This document shows, piece by piece, positions 16,053-24,240 of a stretch of 64,000 nucleotides of DNA. The stretch's first letter is position 1, and the number at the start of each line of letters is the position of its first letter. The stretch is from JAFLCM01 sp046154665 (GTDB lineage Bacteria > Planctomycetota > Phycisphaerae > Phycisphaerales > UBA1924): positions 1 through 64,000 of the forward strand of contig JBJXFG010000060.1 in assembly GCA_046154665.1 (NCBI GenBank), written 5' to 3'. Made by a program: the position numbers and the translations under genes. The notes below the pieces were generated by a model. The model did no database searches. It saw only the letters and a program-made list of their open reading frames with translations, and had not been told where the DNA came from.

Positions 16053-16718
16053 TCAGGCGGCGGCGTCGGCGCCCGTCTCGGTCAGCTCGGCGAGCCGGTT
16101 GATCAGGCGGAGGATGTCGAAGGGCTTCTGGACAAACTCGTCCGCTCCGGCGGCGAGCAGCATGTCGATCTCTTCGCGGCGCACCACGCCGGAGATGAGG
16201 ATGATCTTGACGTGGCGCATCTCGGGGTTGTCGCGGAGGCGTCGGCACACGATGTTGCCGTTGATGTCCGGCAGCATGTAGTCGAGCAGCACGGCGTGGG
16301 GCTTGAAGGTGCTGGTCATCAGTCCCGCGTCGTAGCCGGACATGGCGCTGGCGGCTTCGAAGCGGCCGTCGCGCTGCAGCGCTTCGGTGAGCATCTCGAC
16401 GATGGCCTGGTCGTCGTCGACGATCAGGACGCGGCGCCGGTCGCCCTCGAGGGCGGCGGTGGGGATGTGGTTTTCGCGCATGAAGCGGAGCAGTTCCTCG
16501 CGCGGGATGCGGCGGAACTTCGAGCCGGGGACGCGGAATCCGGTGAGACGCCCGGCGTCGAAGCAGCGGATGATGGTCTGCTGCGAGACTTTGCAGACTT
16601 CCGCGGCTTCGCCGGTGGTGAAGACCTTCTTGTGCGCGAAGTGGGCGCTGAGGGCCTGGGCGTCCGGGGTCGCCTCGGCGTTGGTGCTGCGCGGCTTTGG
16701 TGAGGGTGAGGGCGCCAT
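16053..16718 (-). CDS. HTH-receiver response regulator (reversed domain order)
   Basis: A 221-residue protein. An excisionase/MerR-type helix-turn-helix comes first, at about residues 30-85 (KVFTTGEAAEVCKVSQQTII and FRVPGSKFRRIPREELLRFM). The receiver domain follows from about residue 95 (RVLIVDDDQAIVEML; phospho-acceptor Asp in AVLLDYMLPDINGN; Lys in FVQKPFD). Most response regulators have the receiver first, so this order is unusual. It is the first gene of the operon with the HDOD kinase, which fits regulation of DNA-linked targets by that kinase. ATG at 16718 is chosen; the frame upstream has no support. Confidence 0.85.
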   Translation of the reverse strand: MAPSPSPKPRSTNAEATPDAQALSAHFAHKKVFTTGEAAEVCKVSQQTIIRCFDAGRLTGFRVPGSKFRRIPREELLRFMRENHIPTAALEGDRRRVLIVDDDQAIVEMLTEALQRDGRFEAASAMSGYDAGLMTSTFKPHAVLLDYMLPDINGNIVCRRLRDNPEMRHVKIILISGVVRREEIDMLLAAGADEFVQKPFDILRLINRLAELTETGADAAA

Positions 16719-16837
16719 GGTGCGAGCGCGGCCGCGATGCCGGGGGGCGTGGCGGACGCGCTCGTGACGTGCATCGGCGGCATAAGCGGCAGACTTCACC
16801 GGGGCGCTTGGTTATTTGGACGGGGGGGGGGAAGAAG

Positions 16838-16862
16838 TGGTCGAGTGGTCGAGTGGTCGAGA
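16838..16862. repeat. 8-bp tandem repeat GTGGTCGA
   Basis: Three copies of GTGGTCGA. It is complementary to the tract at 17066-17160 and on the minus strand lies on the start side of the response regulator gene, where it reads pyrimidine-rich. Confidence 0.75.
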
Positions 16863-16886
16863 GATGCGATCGTCCGCGTGCCTTTC

Positions 16887-17064
16887 ACGCCGAAGGCGTG
16901 GGCTTTGGTAGCCGGGGGTGAAGTCGTGGCGCGACGCCACCCCAGGAACGCTGCCCTTTTTGACAGCAGCCTGAAGGGCTGCTCCCTCGAACCCTCCGAT
17001 GGACCAGCCCTTCAGGCTGGAGACAAAAAGAAGCCCGGCTACTGACGATCACGCCTTCGGCGTG
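16887..17064. repeat. Nested set of inverted repeats
   Basis: Working inward: CACGCCGAAGGCGTG (left) and CACGCCTTCGGCGTG (right, ending 17064); TAGCCGGG (16909) and CCCGGCTA (17034); CAGCCTGAAGGGCTG (16967) and CAGCCCTTCAGGCTG (17005). Each pair is mutually complementary and the pairs are nested, so the whole segment can fold back on itself. It lies between the acyl-CoA ligase stop and the response regulator start, both minus strand. The 443-bp gap holds no other gene. Confidence 0.75.
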
Positions 17065-17065
17065 C

Positions 17066-17160
17066 AAAATCGCTGAACCACTCGGCCACTCGGCCACTCG
17101 ACCACTTGACCACTTGACCACTTGACCACTTGACCACTTCGCCACTTCGCCACTTCTTCC
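17066..17160. repeat. 8-bp tandem repeat CCACTTGA / CCACTCGG
   Basis: About eleven head-to-tail copies of an 8-bp word drifting from CCACTCGG to CCACTTGA to CCACTTCG. On the minus strand it follows the stop of the acyl-CoA ligase directly and reads purine-rich (AGTGGTCA). It is complementary to the short tract at 16838. Confidence 0.85.
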
Positions 17161-17161
17161 G

Positions 17162-18628
17162 CTACAACAACTTCTTCAGTTCCCGCCGCATGATCTTGCC
17201 CGTTGGGTTTCTCGGCAGGGCCTCGACGTGGCGGATGTCGCGGGGGACTTTGTAGTTGGCGAGCCGTTCGCGGCACCACGAGCGCAGGTTGGGCTCGTCG
17301 AAATGGCCGCCTTCGCGGACTTCGATGAACGCGATGGGCACCTCGCCGCGCATCGGATCGTTCAGCCCGATGACGGCGGAGGCGTGGACTTCGGGGTGCT
17401 TGTTGAGGACCTCTTCGATCTCGCGCGGGAAGACGTTCTCGCCGCCGACGATCATCATTTCTTTGATGCGTCCGGTGATGGAGAGGTGCCCGTCGGAATC
17501 GAATCGGCCGATGTCGCCGGTGCGGAACCAGCCGTCTTTGTCGAAGGCGGCGGCGGTCTCGGCGGGGAGCTTGTAATAGCCCTGCATGATGTTCGGCCCC
17601 TTCATGCGGACTTCGCCGTCCTGGTTCGGTCCCAGGGTGCGGCCGGACTCTGGTTCGACGATGCGCTGCTGAACGCCGGGGAGCGGGCGGCCGACGGAAT
17701 GGGGGCGGTGGTTCTCGGGCAGGCAGACGTTGGTGGCGGGGGCGGTTTCGGTGAGGCCGTAGCCCTCGTTGATGCGGACGCCGAACTTTTCGTAGAAGCG
17801 TTCGGCGACGTCGAGGGGGAGCGGCTCGCCGCCGGAGACGGCGAGTCGGAGCGAGGCGAGGTCCTCGCGCCGCGCGTCCTTGACGCCCAGCAGGGCGTTG
17901 TACATCGAAGGGATGGCGACGAAGATGGTGGCGCGGTGCTCGCGGATGAGCTTGATGATGCGCTGGGGCACGAAGCGGGCGGAATAAACCACGTTGCAGC
18001 CGATGGTCAGCGGGGCCATCGTGAGCACGGTGAAGCCGAACGAATGGAACGCGGGCAGGACGCCCAGCATGACGTCGTCGGCGGTGATGCTGACGGCGCG
18101 TCGGTACTGGTCGATGTTGGCGGTGATGTTGCCGTGGCTGAGCATGACCCCTTTGGGCTTGCCGCTGGTGCCTGAGGTATAGATAAGGACGGCGAGGTCG
18201 TCTGAGGTGGCGCGGGCGGGCCAGCGCGGCTCGGGCATTGACTTGAAGTTGAGCTTGTCGAGCAGGATCAGCCGGGCCCGCTCGGGGACATAGCCCAGGT
18301 GTTCGAGCATGGGTGTGGCGGTGATGATGGTGTCGGTGCCGCAGTCGTCGATGACGTACTGGAGTTCCTCCTTGCGGAGCAGGAAGTTGAGCGGGACGCA
18401 GACGCGGCCGAGGGTCCAGACGCCGAGGGCGGATGCGGGGAACGATCCGGTGCTGGGGAGCATGACGGCGACGGTGCGGGTCTGCGAGACGCGCGCGACC
18501 TCGGCGGCGATGTGCTGCGACGCGACGAGCAACTCGAGGGCGCGCCATTTCCGCTGGTCGTCCTGGGCGCGGATGCGCGTGAGACCTGCGGCCAGAGACT
18601 TGAGGATGGGCCAGTGGATCGAGGGCAT
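17162..18628 (-). CDS. AMP-dependent acyl-CoA ligase
   Basis: A 488-residue adenylate-forming ligase that activates a carboxylic acid to acyl-AMP and then acyl-CoA. The nucleotide-binding motif is YTSGTSGKPKGVMLSHGN. Later motifs are GYGLTETAPATN, GWFRTGDIGRFDSDGH and GRIKEMMIVGGENVFP, and the C-terminal catalytic lysine lies in NPTGKIMRREL. Length and motifs fit medium- or long-chain fatty acyl-CoA ligases; the exact substrate is unknown. ATG at 18628 gives a complete N-terminus (MPSIHWPILKSLAAGL). A pyrimidine-rich tract precedes the start. It stands alone, divergent from the SPOR lipoprotein. Confidence 0.9.
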   Translation of the reverse strand: MPSIHWPILKSLAAGLTRIRAQDDQRKWRALELLVASQHIAAEVARVSQTRTVAVMLPSTGSFPASALGVWTLGRVCVPLNFLLRKEELQYVIDDCGTDTIITATPMLEHLGYVPERARLILLDKLNFKSMPEPRWPARATSDDLAVLIYTSGTSGKPKGVMLSHGNITANIDQYRRAVSITADDVMLGVLPAFHSFGFTVLTMAPLTIGCNVVYSARFVPQRIIKLIREHRATIFVAIPSMYNALLGVKDARREDLASLRLAVSGGEPLPLDVAERFYEKFGVRINEGYGLTETAPATNVCLPENHRPHSVGRPLPGVQQRIVEPESGRTLGPNQDGEVRMKGPNIMQGYYKLPAETAAAFDKDGWFRTGDIGRFDSDGHLSITGRIKEMMIVGGENVFPREIEEVLNKHPEVHASAVIGLNDPMRGEVPIAFIEVREGGHFDEPNLRSWCRERLANYKVPRDIRHVEALPRNPTGKIMRRELKKLL

Positions 18629-18629
18629 G

Positions 18630-18686
18630 GGGGGAAGGTAACGGGAGGGAGCGGGAGTGGGGAGTCGGAAGTCGGGAGTCGGGGGT
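18630..18686. repeat. GGGAGT-type tandem tract before the acyl-CoA ligase
   Basis: Degenerate GGGAGTCG/GGGAGTGG words on the plus strand, which means a pyrimidine-rich tract before the ligase start on its own coding strand. It occupies much of the divergent gap to the SPOR gene. Confidence 0.7.
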
Positions 18687-18742
18687 GACGCGAGGGCGGC
18701 GTGTGTGAAGTGGGGGTGGTGGGGCGGGCCGATAGATTTCGG

Positions 18743-19654
18743 ATGAAGCTTGAACTTGTTGGGAAGAGTCGGGTTCGGGGCGGTGTCGTGTCCGGGTTGA
18801 CCCGGAGGTGCGTTGTGGCGGTGCTCGCCGCGGGAGTTGGCCTAGCGCTGGCTGGGGGGGTGGCGGGCGGGCTGGGTGGTTGCTCTGGTTCAAAGAAGAA
18901 GGGCGCGACCGCCGCGACGCCGGTGCCGTCGCGCGCACCGGCGGCTTCCGGGGCTGTCGCGTCGGATGATCCTGCTTCGTTGTACCGCGCGGGCCGGTAC
19001 GCGTCGGCGTTTGAAGCGGCGAAGGCTCGCGTCGGGCGCAGCCAGGGGGCGGAGAAGGAACGAATGCAGCTGGTGGCTGGCTTGTCCGCGGCGGCGCTGG
19101 ATCGGAACACTGACGCGCTGCTGTATCTGCGGCCGCTGACGGGGAGTGCGGATGAAGAGATCGCCGGTCGGGCGTCGGCTGGGGTGGGGCTGATTGATGC
19201 CGAGGAGGGTCGGCACTCATCGGCGGTGCCGAACTTGAAGGCGGCGGCGGCGAAGCTGAGCGGCGATGAGGCCGCCAAGGCGTGGTTCTATCTCGGTGAA
19301 AGCTACAGCGCCACCGGGGCGTCGGCCGAGGCGACCAGCGCGTACCGGCAGGCGTCGGGTGTGGCGACGGATCGGAAGCTCAAGCGCCTGGCCGACGAGC
19401 GGTTGAATCTGAATGCGTTCACGATCCAGGTGGCGAGTTTCCGCGACGCCGGCAAAGCGCGTCAGGCGGCGGGCTCGGCGGCCGGTCGGGCGCGGGCGGC
19501 GGGGTTGCCGCCGCCGCGGGTGGTGACCAAGTCGCTGCCGGACGGTCGGTCGGTGTTCGCGGTGCAGATCGGGACGTATCGGGAACTGGCCCGGGCTCAG
19601 GCGGATCGGACTCGTCTGGGTGGTGATGCGGTGGTGACACGGACGGCTGGGTAA
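18743..19654 (+). CDS. SPOR-domain lipoprotein with TPR-like repeats
   Basis: A 303-residue envelope protein. A basic N-terminus and a hydrophobic stretch end in a lipobox with Cys47 (GGLGGC), so lipidation is predicted. The middle (about residues 70-205) has TPR-like helical pairs (DDPASLYRAGRYASAFEAAK; AKAWFYLGESYSATGASAEA). The last 75 residues form a SPOR domain (FTIQVASFRDAGKARQAAG; FAVQIGTYRELARAQ), which binds denuded peptidoglycan at division sites in known cases. It is 210 bp before the flagellar locus, but its link to flagella is not shown. ATG at 18743 is the only start giving the lipoprotein signal. Confidence 0.8.
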   Translation: MKLELVGKSRVRGGVVSGLTRRCVVAVLAAGVGLALAGGVAGGLGGCSGSKKKGATAATPVPSRAPAASGAVASDDPASLYRAGRYASAFEAAKARVGRSQGAEKERMQLVAGLSAAALDRNTDALLYLRPLTGSADEEIAGRASAGVGLIDAEEGRHSSAVPNLKAAAAKLSGDEAAKAWFYLGESYSATGASAEATSAYRQASGVATDRKLKRLADERLNLNAFTIQVASFRDAGKARQAAGSAAGRARAAGLPPPRVVTKSLPDGRSVFAVQIGTYRELARAQADRTRLGGDAVVTRTAG

Positions 19655-19657
19655 CGG

Positions 19658-19705
19658 GCGGGAGTCGGGAGTCGGGAGTGGGGAGTCGGGAAGGCGGGGG
19701 GGGAA
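19658..19705. repeat. GGGAGT-type tandem tract after the SPOR gene
   Basis: GGGAGTC/GGGAGTG words directly after the stop, purine-rich on the coding strand. Same words as at 161, 1871, 18630 and 24598. Confidence 0.75.
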
Positions 19706-19864
19706 GAACAAGTTCGGAAAAGTGACGAAAGTTGCGCGGTTGGGTCGAGATTGGGGGTCGGAGCGGCGCGGAGCGCCGCCGACGGATGTGAGCCTGTGTC
19801 GGATCGGCGTTGGTGCCGGGCCGCTCGGGTGTGTGCTGGTGTGCGGAGTTTTGAGACGGTCAGG

Positions 19865-20425
19865 ATGACCACTCCTCCTTCCCATTCCGAGTCCCATGGT
19901 GCGCCCGTTCCGGGAGGTCGGGGCGCGGTCGAAGATTGGCTGCGCGAGGTGATCGAGCTGCTGGACGCGCAGCGCGGGCTTTTTCGTGAACTCGACGGGC
20001 TCAGCGAGTTGCAGTCCAAGTGGGTGAGCACCGGCGAGACCGAGCGTCTGCTGTCGGTGCTGGCGCAGAAGCAGACGGTGGTGGAGCGTGTGCAGGCGGT
20101 GAACGCGTCGCTGCAGCCGTTCATGGCCGACTGGGGGGCGCGGGTGGCGGGGCTGCCGGAGCGGTCGCGGGTGCTTCTGCGCTCACGGACCGATGAAATC
20201 GAGGCTTTGGCGGGGCGGGTGAAGACCCGGGACGAGGCGGACCGCGCGTCGCTCGAGGCGAGCAGCCGGGTGATCGCGGACGACCTGGCGGGGATGGCCC
20301 GGGCGCGCGGGGCGGCGCGGGCGTATGGCGGCGGGGCCGGAACAAGCGTGCTGCCGCGCGGTGGCGGCGGGGGCGGCGGCGGGGGTTTGACCGGCGGCGC
20401 GATGTACCAGGACCGGAGGGGATGA
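19865..20425 (+). CDS. FlgN-like helical protein at the head of the flagellar locus
   Basis: A 186-residue, largely helical protein. Residues 18-140 form two long helices (WLREVIELLDAQRGLFREL; LLSVLAQKQTVVERVQAVNA) with the LxxLLxxKQ pattern typical of the FlgN chaperone, which holds hook-junction proteins before export. The C-terminus is a glycine run (about residues 150-175) with no known purpose. The stop overlaps the next start as ATGA, so it is translationally coupled to the histidine kinase. Assignment to FlgN rests on pattern and place only; a private regulator of the kinase is another possibility. Confidence 0.55.
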   Translation: MTTPPSHSESHGAPVPGGRGAVEDWLREVIELLDAQRGLFRELDGLSELQSKWVSTGETERLLSVLAQKQTVVERVQAVNASLQPFMADWGARVAGLPERSRVLLRSRTDEIEALAGRVKTRDEADRASLEASSRVIADDLAGMARARGAARAYGGGAGTSVLPRGGGGGGGGGLTGGAMYQDRRG

Positions 20426-21528
20426 GGGTGCGCCGACTTGGAGGACAACCCGTGGGGCCTTCAACGGTGGGGGGCGGCGTGGACGGCGTTTCGGGGAGCA
20501 CCCGAGGCGCGACCACCAACGCGCGGATCTCCCCGACGGACCTGGGCGACCTGCTGCGCACGTTCAATGAAGTCACGACGCGCCTGCAGACGGCGCACGA
20601 GACGCTGACGGCGGAAGTCGCGCGGCTGCAATCGGAACTCCGCGGCGCCAACAAGCAGCTGCGCCGGGCGCGGCAGCTCGCGGCGCTGGGCGAGATGGCC
20701 GCGGGGATCGCCCACGAGGTTCGCAATCCGCTCGGGTCGATCAAGCTGTACGCGCGCGTGTTGGTTGAGGATTTGACAGCGCGAGGGGATGCGGCGGATC
20801 AGGCGCTCACGGCGCGGAAGATCGTGGGCGCTGTGGATCGGCTGAACGCGGTGGTGGGGGATGTGCTGACGTTTTCGCGGGAGATCACGCCGCGGGCGGT
20901 GGAGGCGACGGCGTGGCATGTGATCGAACCGGCGCTGGAGGCGTCGCGCGATGTCGCTCTGCGGTTGGGTGTGAGGCTCGATGGGGATGAGGCGGAGCTG
21001 CGGAGCGTGCGCCTGAACGGGGACCTGCCGCTGCTGGCGCAGGCGCTGACGAACGTGGTACGGAACGGGTGCGAGGCGTTCGAGGGTGCGGCTGAGGGTG
21101 GCGTCGGAACGGAAGAGCGCCGCGTGACGGTGGTCGCCGAGCGGCGAAGGGTGGCGTTGCCGGGCGGGAACGGGCGTCGTGCCGAGGCGGCGGTCATCGT
21201 GGTGCGCGACACCGGGCCTGGTGTGCCCGAAGAAGCGATGGGTCGCGTGTTCAATCCTTTTTTCACCACACGCAACGCGGGCACGGGGCTCGGGCTCGCG
21301 ATCGTGCACCGCATCGTCGATGCGCACGGCGGGGCGGTGTCGATCTCCAATGGGGAGCAGGGTGGGGCGGTGGTGGAACTCGTGGTGCCGGACAGCGGGG
21401 AGGGCGAAGGTGTTGATGAAGAGGCACTGATGCCGCCGCGGACGGCGACCTCAGAGGCACGGGACGATGACGCGCCGGCGGGCGGCGCTCGTTCTCGGCT
21501 TGGACGCGGGAAGAAAAGCAGTTCGTGA
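20422..21528 (+). CDS. Flagellar sensor histidine kinase, FlrB/AtoS-like
   Basis: A 368-residue cytoplasmic kinase. A coiled coil (about residues 45-85, including ELRGANKQLRRARQLAALGE) leads into the HisKA domain with the acceptor His98 in AGIAHEVRNPLGS. The ATPase domain shows the N box (NVVRNGCEAF), RDTGPGVP, FNPFFTTR and GTGLGLAIVHRIVDAHGG. There are no PAS and no membrane segments. The gene starts in the ATGA overlap with the FlgN-like gene and lies 69 bp before a sigma-54 activator with a receiver domain. That arrangement is the FlrB-FlrC module controlling mid and late flagellar genes in other bacteria. Confidence 0.85.
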   Translation: MRVRRLGGQPVGPSTVGGGVDGVSGSTRGATTNARISPTDLGDLLRTFNEVTTRLQTAHETLTAEVARLQSELRGANKQLRRARQLAALGEMAAGIAHEVRNPLGSIKLYARVLVEDLTARGDAADQALTARKIVGAVDRLNAVVGDVLTFSREITPRAVEATAWHVIEPALEASRDVALRLGVRLDGDEAELRSVRLNGDLPLLAQALTNVVRNGCEAFEGAAEGGVGTEERRVTVVAERRRVALPGGNGRRAEAAVIVVRDTGPGVPEEAMGRVFNPFFTTRNAGTGLGLAIVHRIVDAHGGAVSISNGEQGGAVVELVVPDSGEGEGVDEEALMPPRTATSEARDDDAPAGGARSRLGRGKKSSS

Positions 21529-21597
21529 CGGTTCACGCGCGGCCCTCGCCGGCGCTTCGGGTTCGTTTGGATCGGTCTCTCAGGAAAGAACACACTC

Positions 21598-23175
21598 ATG
21601 ACCACCGTGCTCGTTGTTGACGATAAAGAGATGCTCCGGGACAGCGTGGGCGTCACGCTGCAGCGGGCGGGGTTTACCATCCTCGCGGCCTCCGGCGGGA
21701 CGCAGGCGCTCGATCTCATCACGTCGCGGCGGCCGGACGCCGTGGTGACGGACCTGAAGATGCCCGGCATGACGGGCGTCGAGCTGGTGGAAAAGGTGCG
21801 CGAGTTTGATGACGACCTGCCGGTGGTGTTGATGACGGCGTACGGCACGGTGGACACCGCCGTGCGGGCGATGAAACTCGGTGCGAGTGACTACATCACC
21901 AAGCCGTTCGAGGGTGACGAGCTGGTGATCGCGGTGAAGCGGGCGCTTGAGCACGCCAGGTTGAGGCGTGAGAACGCGGTGCTGCGGGCCAGCGCCAGCC
22001 CGGGCTCGCCGGTGCTGACGCGCGACTCGGATGGCGCGAGCGGAGCGGGCTCGACGCCCAGCGGCGCGGCGAGCCTTGCCTCGGGCGGTTCCGAACTGTT
22101 CGGGCTGGATCGGATCATCGGCAACTCGCCGAGCGTGCGGGCGCTGAAGGACCGTTTGCTGGCTGTGGCGTCGTCGCACGGCACGGTGCTGATCTCCGGC
22201 GAATCAGGCGTCGGCAAAGAGGTTGTGTCGCGGGCGATCCACGAGCTCAGCCCGCGCTGCGCCGAGCCGTTCCTGGGGGTCAACTGCGCGGCGATGAGCG
22301 AGGGGCTTTTGGAGTCTGAGCTGTTCGGGCACGAGAAGGGCGCGTTCACGGGCGCGGAGCGGTTGAGAAAGGGCCGCTTCGAGCTCGCCCACCGCGGCAC
22401 CCTGCTGCTGGATGAGATCAGCGAGGTGCGGCCGCAGGTGCAGGCCAAGCTGCTGCGGGTGCTGCAGGAACGATCGTTCGAGCGCGTGGGCGCGAGCCTT
22501 TCGATGAGCGTTGATGTCCGCGTCATCGCGACCACCAACCGCGACTTGTCGCGCGAGGTCGAGCGAGGTGGGTTCCGTTCGGACCTGTACTACCGGTTGA
22601 ATGTGCTGCCCCTGCACCTGCCGGCGCTGCGTGAGCGGATCGAGGACGTGGCCCTGCTGGCACCGCACTTCGTGCGAGAGGTCTGCCGGCGCGAGGGGCG
22701 GGCCGAGGTCGCGATCGAGAACGGGGCGGTCGAGCTGATGACGGCGTATGCATGGCCCGGCAACGTGCGCGAGCTGCAGAACCTGTGCGAGCGGGCGGTG
22801 GTGCTGTGCCGGGGTGGGTCGATCTCAGCGGACCTCGTGCGCGGGTGGCTGGCGACGCCGGGGACGATGGTGGGGATGCCCTCGGTGTCGATGTCGGGGG
22901 CGATGGCACCGACGATGACGGCGTTGCCGATGGCGGCGATGTCGTCTTCTCCCACGCCGCTGGGATCGGTGGTTGAGACGACCTCGGTGCCGGCGGTGAA
23001 GGCGCTGGTGGGTCGCTCGCTCGAAGACATCGAGCGCGAGGTGATCGTCGAGACGCTGCATCGGCACAACGGGCACCGGGTGAAGACGGCCCGCGAGCTG
23101 GGCATCGGCGTGCGGACGCTGGGGCTCAAGCTCAAGAAGTGGAAGCAGTTGCGGCTGGTGGAGGAAGGGTTGTAG
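21598..23175 (+). CDS. Sigma-54-dependent flagellar response regulator, FlrC-like
   Basis: A 525-residue NtrC-type activator. The receiver domain has phospho-acceptor Asp52 (VVTDLKMPG) and the conserved Lys in YITKPFEGDE. The AAA+ domain carries Walker A GESGVGKE (201-208) and the sigma-54 contact loop GAFTGA (248-253). The C-terminus is a Fis-type helix-turn-helix (VKTARELGIGVRTLGLKLKK). A Met/Pro/Thr-rich linker precedes it. Intact GAFTGA means it should act with sigma-54 (RpoN). Its position directly before flgB suggests it controls this locus, but no convincing -24/-12 element was seen by eye. Confidence 0.9.
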   Translation: MTTVLVVDDKEMLRDSVGVTLQRAGFTILAASGGTQALDLITSRRPDAVVTDLKMPGMTGVELVEKVREFDDDLPVVLMTAYGTVDTAVRAMKLGASDYITKPFEGDELVIAVKRALEHARLRRENAVLRASASPGSPVLTRDSDGASGAGSTPSGAASLASGGSELFGLDRIIGNSPSVRALKDRLLAVASSHGTVLISGESGVGKEVVSRAIHELSPRCAEPFLGVNCAAMSEGLLESELFGHEKGAFTGAERLRKGRFELAHRGTLLLDEISEVRPQVQAKLLRVLQERSFERVGASLSMSVDVRVIATTNRDLSREVERGGFRSDLYYRLNVLPLHLPALRERIEDVALLAPHFVREVCRREGRAEVAIENGAVELMTAYAWPGNVRELQNLCERAVVLCRGGSISADLVRGWLATPGTMVGMPSVSMSGAMAPTMTALPMAAMSSSPTPLGSVVETTSVPAVKALVGRSLEDIEREVIVETLHRHNGHRVKTARELGIGVRTLGLKLKKWKQLRLVEEGL

Positions 23176-23180
23176 CGGAA

Positions 23181-23206
23181 GGCATCGAGGCATCGAGGCA
23201 TCGAGG
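23181..23206. repeat. Tandem GGCATCGA repeat after the sigma-54 activator
   Basis: Three copies of GGCATCGA (8-bp period) following the stop codon closely, purine-rich on the coding strand. The word returns after flgC at 24173. Confidence 0.8.
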
Positions 23207-23226
23207 TTGCTGAGGGTGGTTCTGGC

Positions 23227-23673
23227 ATGTTCTTGGATTCACTGGTGAATGCGGACGCGGTGCCGGTGCTGCAGGCGGCGGCGCGGTTCGCCGCGCGTCG
23301 GCATTCGGTGCTGGCGGGCAACATCGCCAACCTCACCACGCCCGGGTATCTGGCGAAGGATGTCTCGGTCACGTCGTTCCAGGAACAGCTGCGCGAGGCG
23401 GTCGAGCGGCGGCGCGAGGAGTTCGGCGGGCCGCGCGGCGAGTTGAGCATCCGCTCAACGGACGAAGTGCAGACGGCGGCGGGTGCTCCGCTGAGCCTCA
23501 GCCTTTCGCCGCGGTCGGTGTCTGGGAGGCTGCTGTACCACGACCGCAACAACCGCGACCTTGAGCGGGCGATGCAGGACCTGACGGAAAACGCCGCCGC
23601 GTTCAGGTTGGCAACGGACTTGCTGAGGAACCGGATGTCTCTGATCGAATCGGCGATCCGCGAGCGGCCGTGA
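23227..23673 (+). CDS. flgB: Flagellar basal-body rod protein FlgB
   Basis: A 148-residue proximal rod protein. The N-terminal rod signature is present (RRHSVLAGNIANLTTPGYLA), followed by the usual short middle and C-terminal helix (NAAAFRLATDLLRNRMSLIE). It assembles on the MS ring above FliE, outside the inner membrane, and is exported by the flagellar apparatus. It opens the structural part of the locus and is followed by flgC and fliE in the classical order. ATG at 23227 fits the family length. Confidence 0.92.
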   Translation: MFLDSLVNADAVPVLQAAARFAARRHSVLAGNIANLTTPGYLAKDVSVTSFQEQLREAVERRREEFGGPRGELSIRSTDEVQTAAGAPLSLSLSPRSVSGRLLYHDRNNRDLERAMQDLTENAAAFRLATDLLRNRMSLIESAIRERP

Positions 23674-23690
23674 GGTCGCTGGCGTGAGAT

Positions 23691-23709
23691 CACAGGCCGG
23701 AGGCCTGTG
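23691..23709. repeat. Hairpin CACAGGCC-gga-GGCCTGTG before flgC
   Basis: A perfect 8-bp stem with a 3-base loop in the flgB-flgC gap, ending GTGCCAC. It belongs to the GTGCCAC-flanked hairpin group. Confidence 0.65.
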
Positions 23710-23738
23710 CCACCGACGCAAGAAGGAGCGTTTCGCGC

Positions 23739-24170
23739 ATGTACGGCAGCCTCGATATCGCGGTCAGCGGCATGGTGGCGCAAAGGATGCGCCTCGACGT
23801 CATCTCGGCGAATCTCGCGAACCGCGACACGATCCTCGACGCCGACGGGAACCCGAACCCGTTCCGGCGGAAGATCGCGGCGTTCATGCCGGGCGATCCG
23901 TCGTCGAAGAACGCCGCGGGACGCGAGTTGGGTGTTCATCTCGGCGGCATCGGCGAAGACTCGGCGCCGTTCCGCAAGGTGTGGGAACCCACCAGCCCGC
24001 ACGCGCGCCCGGACGGCGATCCTGATGCTGGCTATGTGTACTATCCGAATGTTGACCCGGTGATCGAGCAGATCAGCGCGGTCGAGGCGGTGCGAGCCTA
24101 TGAGGCCAATGCGACAGCCGCGGAGGTGACCAAGACGATGATGGCTCAGGCGTTGCGGTTGTTGGGGTGA
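23739..24170 (+). CDS. flgC: Flagellar basal-body rod protein FlgC
   Basis: A 143-residue proximal rod protein. The N-terminus MYGSLDIAVSGMVAQRMRLD and the following VISANLANRDT are the FlgC pattern, as is the C-terminal block VEAVRAYEANATAAEVTKTM. The middle, DADGNPNPFRRKIAAF, matches the family's short insertion. AAGGAG stands about 13 bp before the ATG. It lies between flgB and fliE. Confidence 0.95.
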   Translation: MYGSLDIAVSGMVAQRMRLDVISANLANRDTILDADGNPNPFRRKIAAFMPGDPSSKNAAGRELGVHLGGIGEDSAPFRKVWEPTSPHARPDGDPDAGYVYYPNVDPVIEQISAVEAVRAYEANATAAEVTKTMMAQALRLLG

Positions 24171-24172
24171 GG

Positions 24173-24206
24173 AGGCATCGAGGCATCAAGGCATCGAGGC
24201 ATCGAG
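24173..24206. repeat. Tandem GGCATCGA repeat after flgC
   Basis: Four copies of GGCATCGA/GGCATCAA starting three bases after the flgC stop. Same word as at 23181. Confidence 0.8.
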
Positions 24207-24240
24207 ATGGGGAACGTGATTTGCGGGGTGGAGGATTGTC

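Noticed and set aside
17066..17160. Regular short repeats as a possible CRISPR array
   Set aside because: The period is 8 bp with no unique spacers, and no cas-like genes are near. The same holds for the tracts at 27653, 34031 and 161.
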